This document shows positions 42,103-51,976 of a stretch of DNA of 64,000 nt, in pieces. Origin of the DNA: an uncultured Prevotellaceae bacterium (GTDB lineage: Bacteria > Bacteroidota > Bacteroidia > Bacteroidales > Bacteroidaceae). Position 1 is the first letter of the stretch, and every line of letters starts with the position of its first letter. A program made the translations under genes and the position numbers. The notes beneath the pieces are model-generated. The model was not told where the DNA came from. It searched no databases and was given only the letters and a program-made list of their open reading frames with translations. Where the stretch lies: contig CAMJQA010000004.1 in the NCBI GenBank assembly GCA_946407895.1, forward strand, positions 16,228 to 80,227, written 5' to 3'.

Positions 42103-42192
42103 GTCTGCGGCCTGACGCTAAGCTTCGCTTTTCGTCTGTCGCGACTTGGCCAAATGAAAGCAAGCTTTCAATGGCTCTCGCTGCTCCTGACG
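42103..42192 (+). repeat. covarying hairpin element, copy C (overlaps the GH2 gene end)
   Basis: Head-like GTCTGCGGCC, outer arms CGTCTG (42133-42138) and CTGACG (42187-42192, five of six pairs), block TCGCGACTTGGC, inner stem TGAAAGC/GCTTTCA with extra bases, and block GCTCTCGCTGCTC (42174-42186). The 3' half runs into the coding end of the GH2 gene. Confidence 0.8.
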
Positions 42193-45100
42193 TTGAAGCC
42201 GTCGAGGCGGAGGAGGGGAGAGGTGCCGTCCTCTTCGCACCAACGGATACTGACGGTTATCTCCTCGCCCGGCATCAGGTGGAAGTAGTTCTCGGAGTAC
42301 TCAACGGGCAGGATCTGCTCGTTCCTGTCCGCATCGTACAGGTTGAGATGCAGCATCAGGGCTGGGGTGGTGCCGGAAGGATTGGATATGACGTACTCGC
42401 CCGGCCGGTCAGCTCCTGCCGGCCGTATCTCTACGTCCACTTCGGGCAGCTGCCAGAGGTCCTGATGCGAACCATCTGTGGAGAGCGTATAGACGTTCTT
42501 GGATGGCAGCTGAGGCAGGGCATCGGTCTGGAGCGTCAGGGAGAGGAAGTATGTGCCACGGTAGGCGGCGGGTGACTCGGCAAAGAAGCAGTCGATGGTA
42601 GTGTCGGTCAGCGACTCCACCCGCGCCGTACGCTGCCACAGGGGGCGTCCCTGCAGGTCGAAGACGGTGGCCGTTATGCCCACTTCGCAGGTGGGTACGG
42701 ACATGTTGACGAGCTGCACCATTCCCGTCAGCGCATTGTACTGGACATGGAGGGGCTCGCAGGCCTTCTTGACGCCAAAGTAGGCGGCTGTCGGGTCGAA
42801 GTAGTAGTCGTAGGTCTGCCACACCATCGAGGGCCAGCAGCTGTGGCTCATCCAGATGAGCAGTCCCTGCCGTTCGGTCTGAGATGCCTCGTACATGGCG
42901 CGGTATCCGTCGTAGTTAATCCACTGGGCCAGACGGGAATAGGCAGCCAGCGTATCCATTTGTTCCGGAACGCGCAGAGGGCCGAAGCGCTCCTCGAGCA
43001 TGCGGTTGAACGAGGCCCCGCCCTGTGCACCCTGCTGGGTGAAGTCGTGGCGGCCCCATTGGTCGTCCTGCGGCCAGTAGTGGCGGCCGTCGAGCATGCG
43101 TCGCAGGCTCCCTGCGTTGGGAATATTGGGCATGCCGCGCTCGCTGTGCAGCTTGCCCGTCTGCTTCTCGAAATACTCCTTGTAGGGACGTGCCTGGTAG
43201 GGTCCGTGTCCGCTCACTCCGTCGTCGGCCGAGCTGGGGATGTAGAGCGAACCGGGCACGAGCTGTTCGGTCATCTCGTCGAGTTGCTTGTTGAGCGTCT
43301 CGGGCGGATAACCCTCGTTTCGTCCGCAGTAGAGGGCTATGCTGGCGTGCTGGCGGATGCGGCGCACGAAATCCCTGGCATTGGCCATAAACATAGGCTC
43401 ATCGTCGGGATTGGGACCGTCCACGGGGTTGGCCAGCCAGAAGTCCTGCCACACCATCACGCCGTAGCGGTCGCAGGCCTCGAAGAATTCCTCGTCGCCT
43501 GTCTGGCCTACCCAGTTGCGAATCATGTTGCAGTTCATCTGCTGGTGGTAGCGGACGGCTATGTCGTACTCCCGTCCCCGATAGTTCAGGTGGTTCTCCG
43601 GGAAACCCCAGTTACCGCCCAGGGGTACAAGTCGCTTCCCGTTGACGTATAGCTGCAGCTTCTGCATCTCGTCTGCGTAGGTCACCTCGCGAATGCCTGC
43701 CTTGTAGTTGTACTCGACGATACCCTTCTTGTCACCGTCCGAGGGATAGAAGGTGTAGCCCGCCTCATAGAGGTTCGGTTCGCCGTAGCCCGCCGGCCAC
43801 CAGAGCTTCATCTCCTGGTTGGCAAGCTGCTTGAAGCTATTGGGGCTGAAGCTGATTTCCTCCTCGCTCTCGGGCGCCAGGATGACGTTCTTCTCGAACC
43901 GTATGTCACCGATGTGTCCGGCCAGTATGCCGGCCACCGTCTCGCGGCTGTGGTTGCGCAGGAAGACGCGGGGGGTCATCGTGGCCTTCCCGTCCTTCAG
44001 GGTAGTGGAAACGAGCGGGTCGGAGATGGTGAGGGCATTGGTGGCCGAGAGATAGACATCGTTCCAGATGCCGATGTCGCGACCCGGGATGGTGGTTATC
44101 CAGTCCCAGCCGATGGTGGCGTGAAAGGTGGGGTTGTCGGCTCCCAGCACACCGCCGTTGAAGCTGGTGCTCTCGCGCGTCTTGGTCTTTCGCGAACCGG
44201 GATGGGCCGTCTGCCGGATGAGCACTTCCAGCTGGTTCTCTCCCTTGTTCAGGTATTCCGATATATCGAACTGTCCGCGTATGAATGCGCCGTCTATACG
44301 ACCTATCGCATGGCCGTTAAGCTTGACTTCGGCCTTCCAGTTGATGCCGTCGAAGTTCAGCAGCACCTGCTTGCCCTTCATCTCGGACGGAACGTGGAAG
44401 GTGCGGGTATAGAGGAAGTCGCGGTGGAAGAACGACTCGGAAATGAAGTTCAGGTTGTCGCCGGTATTCGGGTCGGGTAGGGCGCCGGCATTATGGTAGG
44501 ACGACAGGATGGTGGCGGGAACGGTAGCCGTAATGCTTGGCGCTTCATCTTCGCCCAGCGGCTTCAGCGTCCAGGGACCTCCGTTCAGATAATATTTCCC
44601 GTCGTGCCACCCCTGTTCCGGCTGAGGCTGAGCTGTAACGCCTCCCCGGCCGATAACCTCAAGTTCCGAAATGAAGAGTGGGGTATCCTTCTCAGCCTCT
44701 GCATCCAACTGCACATATCGGGCCTTGGCACCTACGGCCAGGGTGGGCGACTTCTTCGACCGCAAGTCCAGGCGCCCCAACTTTGTCCAAGTGCTTCCGT
44801 CGCTGGAAATAGATACATCGATGCTGCCCTGCGGCAAAGCCGGGTGGATGCGCACTTCCTGTATGTCGGCCATAGCACCCAGGTCAACCCACGCTGCACA
44901 TTGTCTGCGTGTCATCCAAACGCTCCGGAAATGGTCGGCAGGCAGGACGGCGATGCGTTTTCCCTTGTGCATCAGGGTGACCTCCTTCACCGACCAGTAG
45001 AGGGCGTTCTGCTGGTCGAAGGTGAACAGGAGAGACCCCAGTCGGACTCCTCCCTTCATGCGGAAGGACTGCTTCAGGGCGCATGCCGAAACATCTGCAC

Positions 45101-45716
45101 CTCCCGTCTGCTTGTTGGGGTCGCTGCTCACCTTGCGCTTATATGGCTCGCCCGGCAAACTGTGTCCCTGCATCTTCATGCTTCTGCTCTTGCCTCCGGG
45201 TTCGGTCAGCTGGCATGTTATCTCATAGCCGTTGAACGATTTCGATTCGTCGTAGGCCACAAAACCCTCGATAAGAATCTCGTCGGGCTCCACAATCATG
45301 CCGTGCCAAGTATAGGAGATGGTGGCGTGACTGCCCTCAGTAACGGTACTCGACCATTCGCTGATATTCAGCGTCTTTTCGCGGTCGGCAGTATTCAGGG
45401 GCTTGTCGTTGCAGCGCACTTCCAGCCAGGCCGGCTCGCCCTGACTTACGATGCCGTCGGTGAGCAACTGAGCCGTCAGGTTGTTGTCGTAAGAGGCATT
45501 TGCCGAATACTGATAGACGGCGCGGTGAAGTGCCAGGTTGCGCAACTCGTTATCCTTAACTATCTTCGGCCCGAAGTATTCACTGGGGCGTCCGGGATAG
45601 ATGCCGATTCCGCGGTTCTGCTGGGCCATAGCCAGCGTTGCGGTCATCGTCAGGCAACACATCAGGGCTGTCCTACAATATCCGTTCCGGAGTATTGAAA
45701 AAATGAGACGTGTCAT
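42168..45716 (-). CDS. GH2-family beta-mannosidase/exo-glucosaminidase-like enzyme
   Basis: A 1,182-residue exported enzyme (signal MTRLIFSILRNGYCRTALMC, cleavage near TLAMAQ). An N-terminal discoidin-like region (NLALHRAVYQYSANASYDNN, ending FISELEVIGRGG) comes first. It is followed by the GH2 sugar-binding domain (FHRDFLYTRTFHVP), an Ig-like domain and the catalytic barrel, with the acid/base motif YCGRNEGYPP and a WMSHSCWPSMVWQ block. Likely substrates are beta-mannosides or beta-glucosaminides. The upstream frame extends to a TTG at 45731; the ATG at 45716 is preferred. The last residues (RSSESH) are encoded by hairpin element C. A CACCTTTG box (45729-45736) lies 12 nt before the ATG. Confidence 0.88.
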   Translation of the reverse strand: MTRLIFSILRNGYCRTALMCCLTMTATLAMAQQNRGIGIYPGRPSEYFGPKIVKDNELRNLALHRAVYQYSANASYDNNLTAQLLTDGIVSQGEPAWLEVRCNDKPLNTADREKTLNISEWSSTVTEGSHATISYTWHGMIVEPDEILIEGFVAYDESKSFNGYEITCQLTEPGGKSRSMKMQGHSLPGEPYKRKVSSDPNKQTGGADVSACALKQSFRMKGGVRLGSLLFTFDQQNALYWSVKEVTLMHKGKRIAVLPADHFRSVWMTRRQCAAWVDLGAMADIQEVRIHPALPQGSIDVSISSDGSTWTKLGRLDLRSKKSPTLAVGAKARYVQLDAEAEKDTPLFISELEVIGRGGVTAQPQPEQGWHDGKYYLNGGPWTLKPLGEDEAPSITATVPATILSSYHNAGALPDPNTGDNLNFISESFFHRDFLYTRTFHVPSEMKGKQVLLNFDGINWKAEVKLNGHAIGRIDGAFIRGQFDISEYLNKGENQLEVLIRQTAHPGSRKTKTRESTSFNGGVLGADNPTFHATIGWDWITTIPGRDIGIWNDVYLSATNALTISDPLVSTTLKDGKATMTPRVFLRNHSRETVAGILAGHIGDIRFEKNVILAPESEEEISFSPNSFKQLANQEMKLWWPAGYGEPNLYEAGYTFYPSDGDKKGIVEYNYKAGIREVTYADEMQKLQLYVNGKRLVPLGGNWGFPENHLNYRGREYDIAVRYHQQMNCNMIRNWVGQTGDEEFFEACDRYGVMVWQDFWLANPVDGPNPDDEPMFMANARDFVRRIRQHASIALYCGRNEGYPPETLNKQLDEMTEQLVPGSLYIPSSADDGVSGHGPYQARPYKEYFEKQTGKLHSERGMPNIPNAGSLRRMLDGRHYWPQDDQWGRHDFTQQGAQGGASFNRMLEERFGPLRVPEQMDTLAAYSRLAQWINYDGYRAMYEASQTERQGLLIWMSHSCWPSMVWQTYDYYFDPTAAYFGVKKACEPLHVQYNALTGMVQLVNMSVPTCEVGITATVFDLQGRPLWQRTARVESLTDTTIDCFFAESPAAYRGTYFLSLTLQTDALPQLPSKNVYTLSTDGSHQDLWQLPEVDVEIRPAGADRPGEYVISNPSGTTPALMLHLNLYDADRNEQILPVEYSENYFHLMPGEEITVSIRWCEEDGTSPLLRLDGFNVRSSESH

Positions 45717-45761
45717 TGGGGAAAGGCACAAAGGTGCACGGTTTGATAAGTCTTAGCGTAA

Positions 45762-45805
45762 AGGTAAAAAGAATCCCCCTCCACCGAAAGGGAAAGAGGG
45801 GGATT
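45762..45805 (-). terminator. terminator of the V-type ATPase operon
   Basis: AATCCCCCTC (45772-45781) pairs with GAGGGGGATT (45796-45805). On the minus strand it is followed by CTTTTTA. Confidence 0.85.
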
Positions 45806-45819
45806 GTAAGGGGAACTGA

Positions 45820-46287
<468 letters not shown>

Positions 46288-46349
46288 TTAAATTTATTGT
46301 TTCTGTTATATATATATAAATAAATGTGTAATTATGCAGGCCCCGGCCG

Positions 46350-48212
46350 CTATTTCTTGAACGGTACGTAGGCCTTGCCGCCTCCGCTGAAGTCGGCATT
46401 CTTGAAGAACTCCACGAACGTCAGTCGCATCGGGTGGACGAAGGCGCTGATCATGCTCAGGGCGAACGTCAGGCTGTGGCCGAAGAGCAGGATGATGGCG
46501 AAGAGTATCCAGCGGGGAGCAAAGGGCATATCCTTCGTAAGGTCCCAGGCGAGCGAGTTGAACACGAAGCCCAGGATGCCGCCCGTCAGGCCAAGGGCAA
46601 AGAGGCGGATGTAGCTGAGCAGGTCGCCCAGCAGGCCCGTTGCCATGCCGTAGGTGCCCCACAGACCGCCGCCGATGTTCATCAGGGGGCCCAGGATGGG
46701 GTTCTTGTAGGCCGAGGGGTTGTTGTAGAGGAAGATGCCCAGCGCGCCGATACCGATAAGGCCATAGAGCGCGTACCGGACGGGCGAACCCTCGGGCACG
46801 GCCAGCAGGGCAATGCCGCTAAGCAGCACGACTACCCAGGAGAAGGTGCCGATGGCATAGCCGAAGCCATAGTTCTTCCATGCCTTGCACCCCTTGAGCA
46901 CCATGCCCAGCAGCACCTGGATGAAGCCGATGATAACGGAAAGCACCATCATCGGGCTGTAGCCGAAGATGGGGCCGCAACCGCTGTCGCTGAGGAAGTA
47001 TTTCTTCACGGGAGCCAGGAAGGCCCAGTCCTGCTCCGTCAGGTTGATGCCGAAGACGGTGCCTGTGGCAACACCGCAGATGATGGTCATCAGGCCCAGC
47101 CAGCAGGCCAGCTTGCCATAGTCCCTTACGCCCTTGCTGCCGCGCAGCGTCAGGTAGATGCCTGCCAGCAGAATCAGCAGGCCGTAGCCGCCGTCGCCCA
47201 TGCAGAGCCCGAAGAAGAGCATGAAGAAGGGGGCAAAGAAATTGCTGGGGTCGATATCGTGATAGTTGGGCAGGGAGTACATCTTCAGGATGGGCTCGAA
47301 GAGGCGGCTGAAGCTGTTGTTGCGGAGCTGGACGGGCACTTCGTCCTCGAAGGCGGGGTCCTCCAGTTCGTAGAAGATGTGCTTGTCGTCGAGCCAGCGG
47401 GAGAGCGATTCGGCCTTCTCGGCCAGCGTCCAGCCTACCATCAGGCGTACGGCTCCGTCGGCCAGGCTCTCGTCGGAGAGCTGCACCTCGCGCAGCTGGA
47501 TGTCGGAAAGAGCCTTCTGCAGGCCTTCCTTCAGCCTGGGCAGGCACAGCCTGTTCATGTCGCACAGTTCAATGTGGCACTGCTCCAGCCTCTGCCGGGC
47601 ATCTCTGAGCTGATTGTTGTATTCGTTCAGTGACTCTGCGGGCAGTTCCATCAGCTCGGCCTTTATGTCGGGCCGCTCTGCACTGAAGGCCAGGAAGTAG
47701 GTGCGCTTCTGCAATTCGTTGACGGGCAGGGCATAGTAGGTGCTGTCCCACTCCCTTTGAACCATCTTGGTGGGGCAGGAGCAGAACCATACTTTCAGGC
47801 CTGTGGCTTCCTCCAGGCGGCGGATGTCGGCCCAGTTGAAGTTGCCCCAGGGTTCCAGCCGGCCGACGTTCTTTTCGGCCTCGTCGATGTCGTGCCGGAT
47901 GGCAACTTCCTGTTCCTGCAGCTCCTCAACACGGTTCATAATGGACTCGGGCGTATCGGTGCTGAAGAGGGAGGATGCTTCGTGATTCATGACTGCCTCG
48001 TCCCCTCCCCATGTGCCCTGGGCATATTCCAGGTATGAGATGTTCTGCTCATAGCGGCGCTTCAGCTCCATCGCAGCCTGCAGCTCGGGGCTTGTGGCAC
48101 CCTGGCGCAACTGCTGCACTTGTACTACGCCCTGTTCGCGAAGCCCGTCAATGAACGAGTCGTATTCTTTTTGGGTGACCAGGAAGGTCAGCTTCTTCAT
48201 CTTCTGTATCAT
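46350..48212 (-). CDS. atpI: V-type ATPase stator subunit I (a-type)
   Basis: A 620-residue subunit. The N-terminal half (about 1-310) is cytoplasmic and largely helical, and the C-terminal half has about seven membrane helices. The essential Arg of the ion channel is in LLSYIRLFALGLTGGILGF. The ATG at 48212 overlaps the atpD stop (ATGA). The frame extends further upstream only through atpD codons, so the shorter start is right. It forms the ion path against the K ring. Confidence 0.94.
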   Translation of the reverse strand: MIQKMKKLTFLVTQKEYDSFIDGLREQGVVQVQQLRQGATSPELQAAMELKRRYEQNISYLEYAQGTWGGDEAVMNHEASSLFSTDTPESIMNRVEELQEQEVAIRHDIDEAEKNVGRLEPWGNFNWADIRRLEEATGLKVWFCSCPTKMVQREWDSTYYALPVNELQKRTYFLAFSAERPDIKAELMELPAESLNEYNNQLRDARQRLEQCHIELCDMNRLCLPRLKEGLQKALSDIQLREVQLSDESLADGAVRLMVGWTLAEKAESLSRWLDDKHIFYELEDPAFEDEVPVQLRNNSFSRLFEPILKMYSLPNYHDIDPSNFFAPFFMLFFGLCMGDGGYGLLILLAGIYLTLRGSKGVRDYGKLACWLGLMTIICGVATGTVFGINLTEQDWAFLAPVKKYFLSDSGCGPIFGYSPMMVLSVIIGFIQVLLGMVLKGCKAWKNYGFGYAIGTFSWVVVLLSGIALLAVPEGSPVRYALYGLIGIGALGIFLYNNPSAYKNPILGPLMNIGGGLWGTYGMATGLLGDLLSYIRLFALGLTGGILGFVFNSLAWDLTKDMPFAPRWILFAIILLFGHSLTFALSMISAFVHPMRLTFVEFFKNADFSGGGKAYVPFKK

Positions 48213-48811
48213 GCGGTGGCCTCCTTTCTCTTCTCCTGCAGCGCCTTCAGAATCTTCTGCGAGCTCTTGCTCAGGTTCTCCTCGTCTTCCATGAAGCGCT
48301 TTATCTTGCGGATGGCCTCCTGGTAGCCGGGAATCTGAACCTTCTCGAAGAGGTTCACCTTTTGGGTGGTCTTCTTGCGCGCATGTTCCAGCAGGCCCAG
48401 CTTGGCAAAGACGAATTCGCGTTCCACAGCAGTCTTCACCAGTCCGTGTAGCAGGTTGATGCCGTCGAAGTACCACTTAGGGGCACTGAACAGGCCGAAG
48501 GGCTTCACTTCGAGGCGGATATTGTTGAGGACGGGCACCCTGACGCCGGCAACCTTGCGAACGTCCAGCTCAACGTCCTTGAGCTCAACCAGCGAGGTGT
48601 CGAACTCGCCCCACAGGGCGTACATCGACTCGTAGCCGGCTATCTGTTCCTGCAGCTTGCGTTCCAGGGCATCGGCCTCCTCCTTGCATTGCTTCACCTC
48701 CAGGCGCAGCGCCGTCTCCTTGTTCTTGATGATAGGCAAGGTGCGCTGTCGCATCTTCAGGCTCTTCTCTATCTGCTGAAGCGATGTCTTGTTATATTGA
48801 AACTTTATCAT
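48209..48811 (-). CDS. atpD: V-type ATPase subunit D (central stalk)
   Basis: A 200-residue protein predicted to be two long antiparallel helices (1-75 and 130-200), as expected for the central rotor shaft, starting MIKFQYNKTSLQQIEKSLKM. It rotates inside the A3B3 head and connects to the membrane ring. It lies 42 bp after atpB and overlaps atpI by 4 bp. Confidence 0.93.
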   Translation of the reverse strand: MIKFQYNKTSLQQIEKSLKMRQRTLPIIKNKETALRLEVKQCKEEADALERKLQEQIAGYESMYALWGEFDTSLVELKDVELDVRKVAGVRVPVLNNIRLEVKPFGLFSAPKWYFDGINLLHGLVKTAVEREFVFAKLGLLEHARKKTTQKVNLFEKVQIPGYQEAIRKIKRFMEDEENLSKSSQKILKALQEKRKEATA

Positions 48812-48853
48812 TCGTCAAATGTTGAACATTGAATGTCAAATGTCTCTGACGTT

Positions 48854-50176
48854 TTATTTCCAGTAAATGTCGGTGAATTCCTTCTTGATGTTCACTTCCT
48901 CCAGCTTGAAGTACTTGCGCAGGAGCTTCCACGTCTCGTCCAGCATCTCCTCGGTATCCAGGTTTACATCGATGGCCAGGAGGTTGCGGGAATAGTCTCG
49001 GGCGAAGTCCAGGCAGCGGTTGTCATAGTCGGTCAGGTCGAAACCGTTCTCCAGCTTTGTCTTGGCATTGGCTGCATCGGCATAGAGCCGGATGGCAGCG
49101 TTCATGACCTGGGCGTGGTCCTTGCGTGTCTTCTTTCCGGCTACCAGCTGCTTCAGTCGGCTCAGCGAGCGGAAGGGGTCAACAATGACCTTGCCCACAT
49201 CGCTGTCGCGGCGCAGGAAGAGCTGGCCCTCGGTGATGTAACCAGTATTGTCGGGCACAGCGTGTGTGATGTCGCCGCCGCTCAGTGTGGTTACGGCAAT
49301 GATAGTGATGGACCCTCCGCCTACGCTCTCTGGGAACTGTACGGCCTTCTCGTATATCTTGGCCAGGTCGGAGTAGAGTGAGCCGGGCATGGAGTCTTTC
49401 GAGGGAATCTGATCCATACGGTTCGATACGATGCTCAGCGAGTCGGCGTATGAGGTCATGTCCGTCAGCAGTACCAATACTTTCTCGTGCTTCTCCACAG
49501 CGAAGTACTCGGCGGCAGCCAGGGCCATATCGGGCACCAGCAGGCGCTCCACGGCAGGGTCTTCGGTGGTGTTCATGAAGGCGATGATGCGATCCAGGGC
49601 GCCGGCGTTGGAGAAGGTGTTCCGGAAGAAGTAGTAGTCGTCGTTCGTCATACCCATACCGCCCAGGATAATCTTGTCGGCCTTGGCGCGCAGGGCTACC
49701 AGGGCCATTACCTCGTTGAAGGGCTGGTCGGGATCGGCGAAGAAGGGAATCTTCTGCCCGCTTACCAGGGTATTGTTCAGGTCGATTCCGGCGATACCCG
49801 TTGCGATGAGTTCGCTGGGCTGCTTGCGGCGTACGGGGTTCACGCTGGGGCCGCCAATCTCCACTTCCTTGCCCTCTATCTCCGGCCCGCCGTCAATGGG
49901 CTGGCCGTAGGCGTTGAAGAAGCGGCCGGCCAACTGGTCGCTGACCTTCAGCGACGGTGCTTTGCCCATGAAGACTACTTCGGCATTGGTGGGGATGCCG
50001 CCAGTGCCTTCGAAAACCTGCAGGGTAACGTCGTCTCCCATTATCTTCACCACCTGGGCCAACTTGCCGTTGATGGTGGCCAGCTCATCATAGCCCACTC
50101 CCTTTGCTTTCAGGGAGCAAGTGGCCTTGGTTATCTGGCTGATTTGTGTATATACTTTCTGAAATGCTGTTGCCAT
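48854..50176 (-). CDS. atpB: V-type ATPase subunit B (non-catalytic)
   Basis: A 440-residue nucleotide-fold subunit lacking a Walker A lysine, with the family blocks PIDGGPEIEGKEVEIGGPSV, GMTNDDYYFFRNTF, VLLTDMTSYADSLS and SMPGSLYSDLAKIYEKA. It alternates with subunit A in the hexameric head. It lies 37 bp after atpA. Confidence 0.96.
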   Translation of the reverse strand: MATAFQKVYTQISQITKATCSLKAKGVGYDELATINGKLAQVVKIMGDDVTLQVFEGTGGIPTNAEVVFMGKAPSLKVSDQLAGRFFNAYGQPIDGGPEIEGKEVEIGGPSVNPVRRKQPSELIATGIAGIDLNNTLVSGQKIPFFADPDQPFNEVMALVALRAKADKIILGGMGMTNDDYYFFRNTFSNAGALDRIIAFMNTTEDPAVERLLVPDMALAAAEYFAVEKHEKVLVLLTDMTSYADSLSIVSNRMDQIPSKDSMPGSLYSDLAKIYEKAVQFPESVGGGSITIIAVTTLSGGDITHAVPDNTGYITEGQLFLRRDSDVGKVIVDPFRSLSRLKQLVAGKKTRKDHAQVMNAAIRLYADAANAKTKLENGFDLTDYDNRCLDFARDYSRNLLAIDVNLDTEEMLDETWKLLRKYFKLEEVNIKKEFTDIYWK

Positions 50177-50213
50177 AGCTTGTGAATGTTCAAGATTTCA
50201 AATGTTCAAGAGT

Positions 50214-51962
50214 TCAATTATTCTCTGCCATCAGAGCCTCCACCTGCTTCTTGTAGTCGTAGTATTGCTGGCTCTTGAAGGGGGAGTAGTTCATCTGTTT
50301 GCACAGGTTTATCATTTTCTTGAAATAGTCGGTCACGTTCTGGAAGTGCTCAAAGTGATAGTCTTTTTCGCAGATGGCGGTTACCAGGTCCAGTATCTCC
50401 TCCTGGCGTTCCAGTGGCGTCACGGCGTCTATCTCGTCGAAGGCATCCTGCTGCAGGACCACGAAGTCGATTACCTCGCTCTTCCAGAAAGTGATGTGGT
50501 AGTCAACGGGTACGCCGTCGTCACCCAGGATGTTTATCTGTTCGGCTATCTCCTTGCCTCGCTGCATGCGGGTCTTCAGCTTCTGAATCTTGGGAATCCA
50601 CTTGTCGTTGATGTGCCCGCTGATGTACTCGGCGAATTCGGGATATTCCAAGTATTTACTGTAAGAGTCAATGGGGTTGACGGCCGGGTAGCGCTTCTTG
50701 TCGGCACGGTCCTGCTCCAGGGCATAGAAGCAGCGGGCCACCTTCTTGGTATTCTCGGTGACAGGCTCTTTCAGGTTACCGCCGGCCGGCGATACCGTAC
50801 CCAGGAAGGTTACGCTGCCCACCTGTCCGTTGCGCAGCTTGACGTATCCTGCGCGGCCGTAGAAGTTGCTGATGAGGGCGCCTAGGTCCATCGGGAAGGC
50901 ATCGGGGCCAGGCAGTTCCTCCATGCGGTTGCTCATCTCGCGCAGGGCTTGTGCCCAGCGGCTGGTGGAGTCGGCCATCAGCAGGACGCGCAGACCCATG
51001 GAGCGATAGTACTCGGCCATCGTCATTGCGGTATATACCGAAGCCTCGCGGGCTGCTACGGGCATGTTGCTGGTGTTGGCTATGATGATGGTGCGCTCCA
51101 TCAGCTTGCGCCCTGTGTGCGGGTCAACCAGTTCGGGGAACTCCGAGAAGATTTCCACCACCTCGTTGGCACGCTCACCACAGGCGGCTATGATAACGAT
51201 GTCTGCCTCGGCCTGCTTCGAGATGGCATGCTGCAGCACGGTCTTTCCCGTTCCGAAGGGTCCGGGGATAAAGCCTGTTCCACCCTCCACGATGGGGTTG
51301 AAGGTGTCTATGGTGCGAACGCCCGTTTCCAACAGTTTGAAGGGGCGCGGCTTCTCGGCATAGTTCGTCATGGCGAACTTCACGGGCCAGTGCTGAACCA
51401 TATCGACGTTGATGTCGCGGCCCTGTTCGTCGGTCAGTACGGCTATCACATCGTGAATCTTGTACTTTCCGGCGGGTACGATGCTCTTTACCGTTGCGGT
51501 TCCTTTCATTTGGAAGGGGACCATAATCTTCAGGGGCTGGTGGTTCTCCTCCACCTTTCCCAGCCAGTCGCTCTCCTGTACGCGGTCGCCAGCCTTTGCC
51601 AGGGGTACAAAATCCCAGAGCCGTTCGCTGTCGAGCGGTTCGGTGTATTGTCCGCGTTTCAGGAATACGCCTTCCATCTTGTCGAGGTCGTTCTGCAGAC
51701 CATCATAGTTCTTACTGAGCATGCCCGGTCCCAGTTGGATTTCCAGCATGTGGCCGGTAAACTCGGCCTCGGCTCCTACCTTCAGTCCGCGGGTGCTCTC
51801 GAAGACTTGGACGTAGGCATCCTGGCCTACGACCTTGATGACCTCGGCCATCAGCCGGTCTCCGCCCGTCGTAATGTAGCATATCTCTCCCTGCAGCACG
51901 GGCCCGTCCACGCGCACCGTTACCATATTGGATACTACGCCACTAACTTTTCCCTTTGTCAT
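50214..51962 (-). CDS. atpA: V-type ATPase catalytic subunit A
   Basis: A 582-residue catalytic subunit. Walker A is GPFGTGKTVLQHA (near 235-245), followed by IIAACGERANEVVE and VLLMADSTSRWAQALREMSN. The non-homologous insert typical of V/A-type subunits (about 110-190) is present. It hydrolyses or makes ATP at the A/B interface. It lies 14 bp after the DUF2764 gene. Confidence 0.97.
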   Translation of the reverse strand: MTKGKVSGVVSNMVTVRVDGPVLQGEICYITTGGDRLMAEVIKVVGQDAYVQVFESTRGLKVGAEAEFTGHMLEIQLGPGMLSKNYDGLQNDLDKMEGVFLKRGQYTEPLDSERLWDFVPLAKAGDRVQESDWLGKVEENHQPLKIMVPFQMKGTATVKSIVPAGKYKIHDVIAVLTDEQGRDINVDMVQHWPVKFAMTNYAEKPRPFKLLETGVRTIDTFNPIVEGGTGFIPGPFGTGKTVLQHAISKQAEADIVIIAACGERANEVVEIFSEFPELVDPHTGRKLMERTIIIANTSNMPVAAREASVYTAMTMAEYYRSMGLRVLLMADSTSRWAQALREMSNRMEELPGPDAFPMDLGALISNFYGRAGYVKLRNGQVGSVTFLGTVSPAGGNLKEPVTENTKKVARCFYALEQDRADKKRYPAVNPIDSYSKYLEYPEFAEYISGHINDKWIPKIQKLKTRMQRGKEIAEQINILGDDGVPVDYHITFWKSEVIDFVVLQQDAFDEIDAVTPLERQEEILDLVTAICEKDYHFEHFQNVTDYFKKMINLCKQMNYSPFKSQQYYDYKKQVEALMAENN

Positions 51963-51976
51963 ATATCTATTGTCCT

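Noticed and set aside
40048..45716. Full polysaccharide utilisation locus
   Set aside because: Two glycoside hydrolases are present, but no SusC/SusD pair or hybrid two-component regulator is adjacent, so a PUL cannot be claimed.
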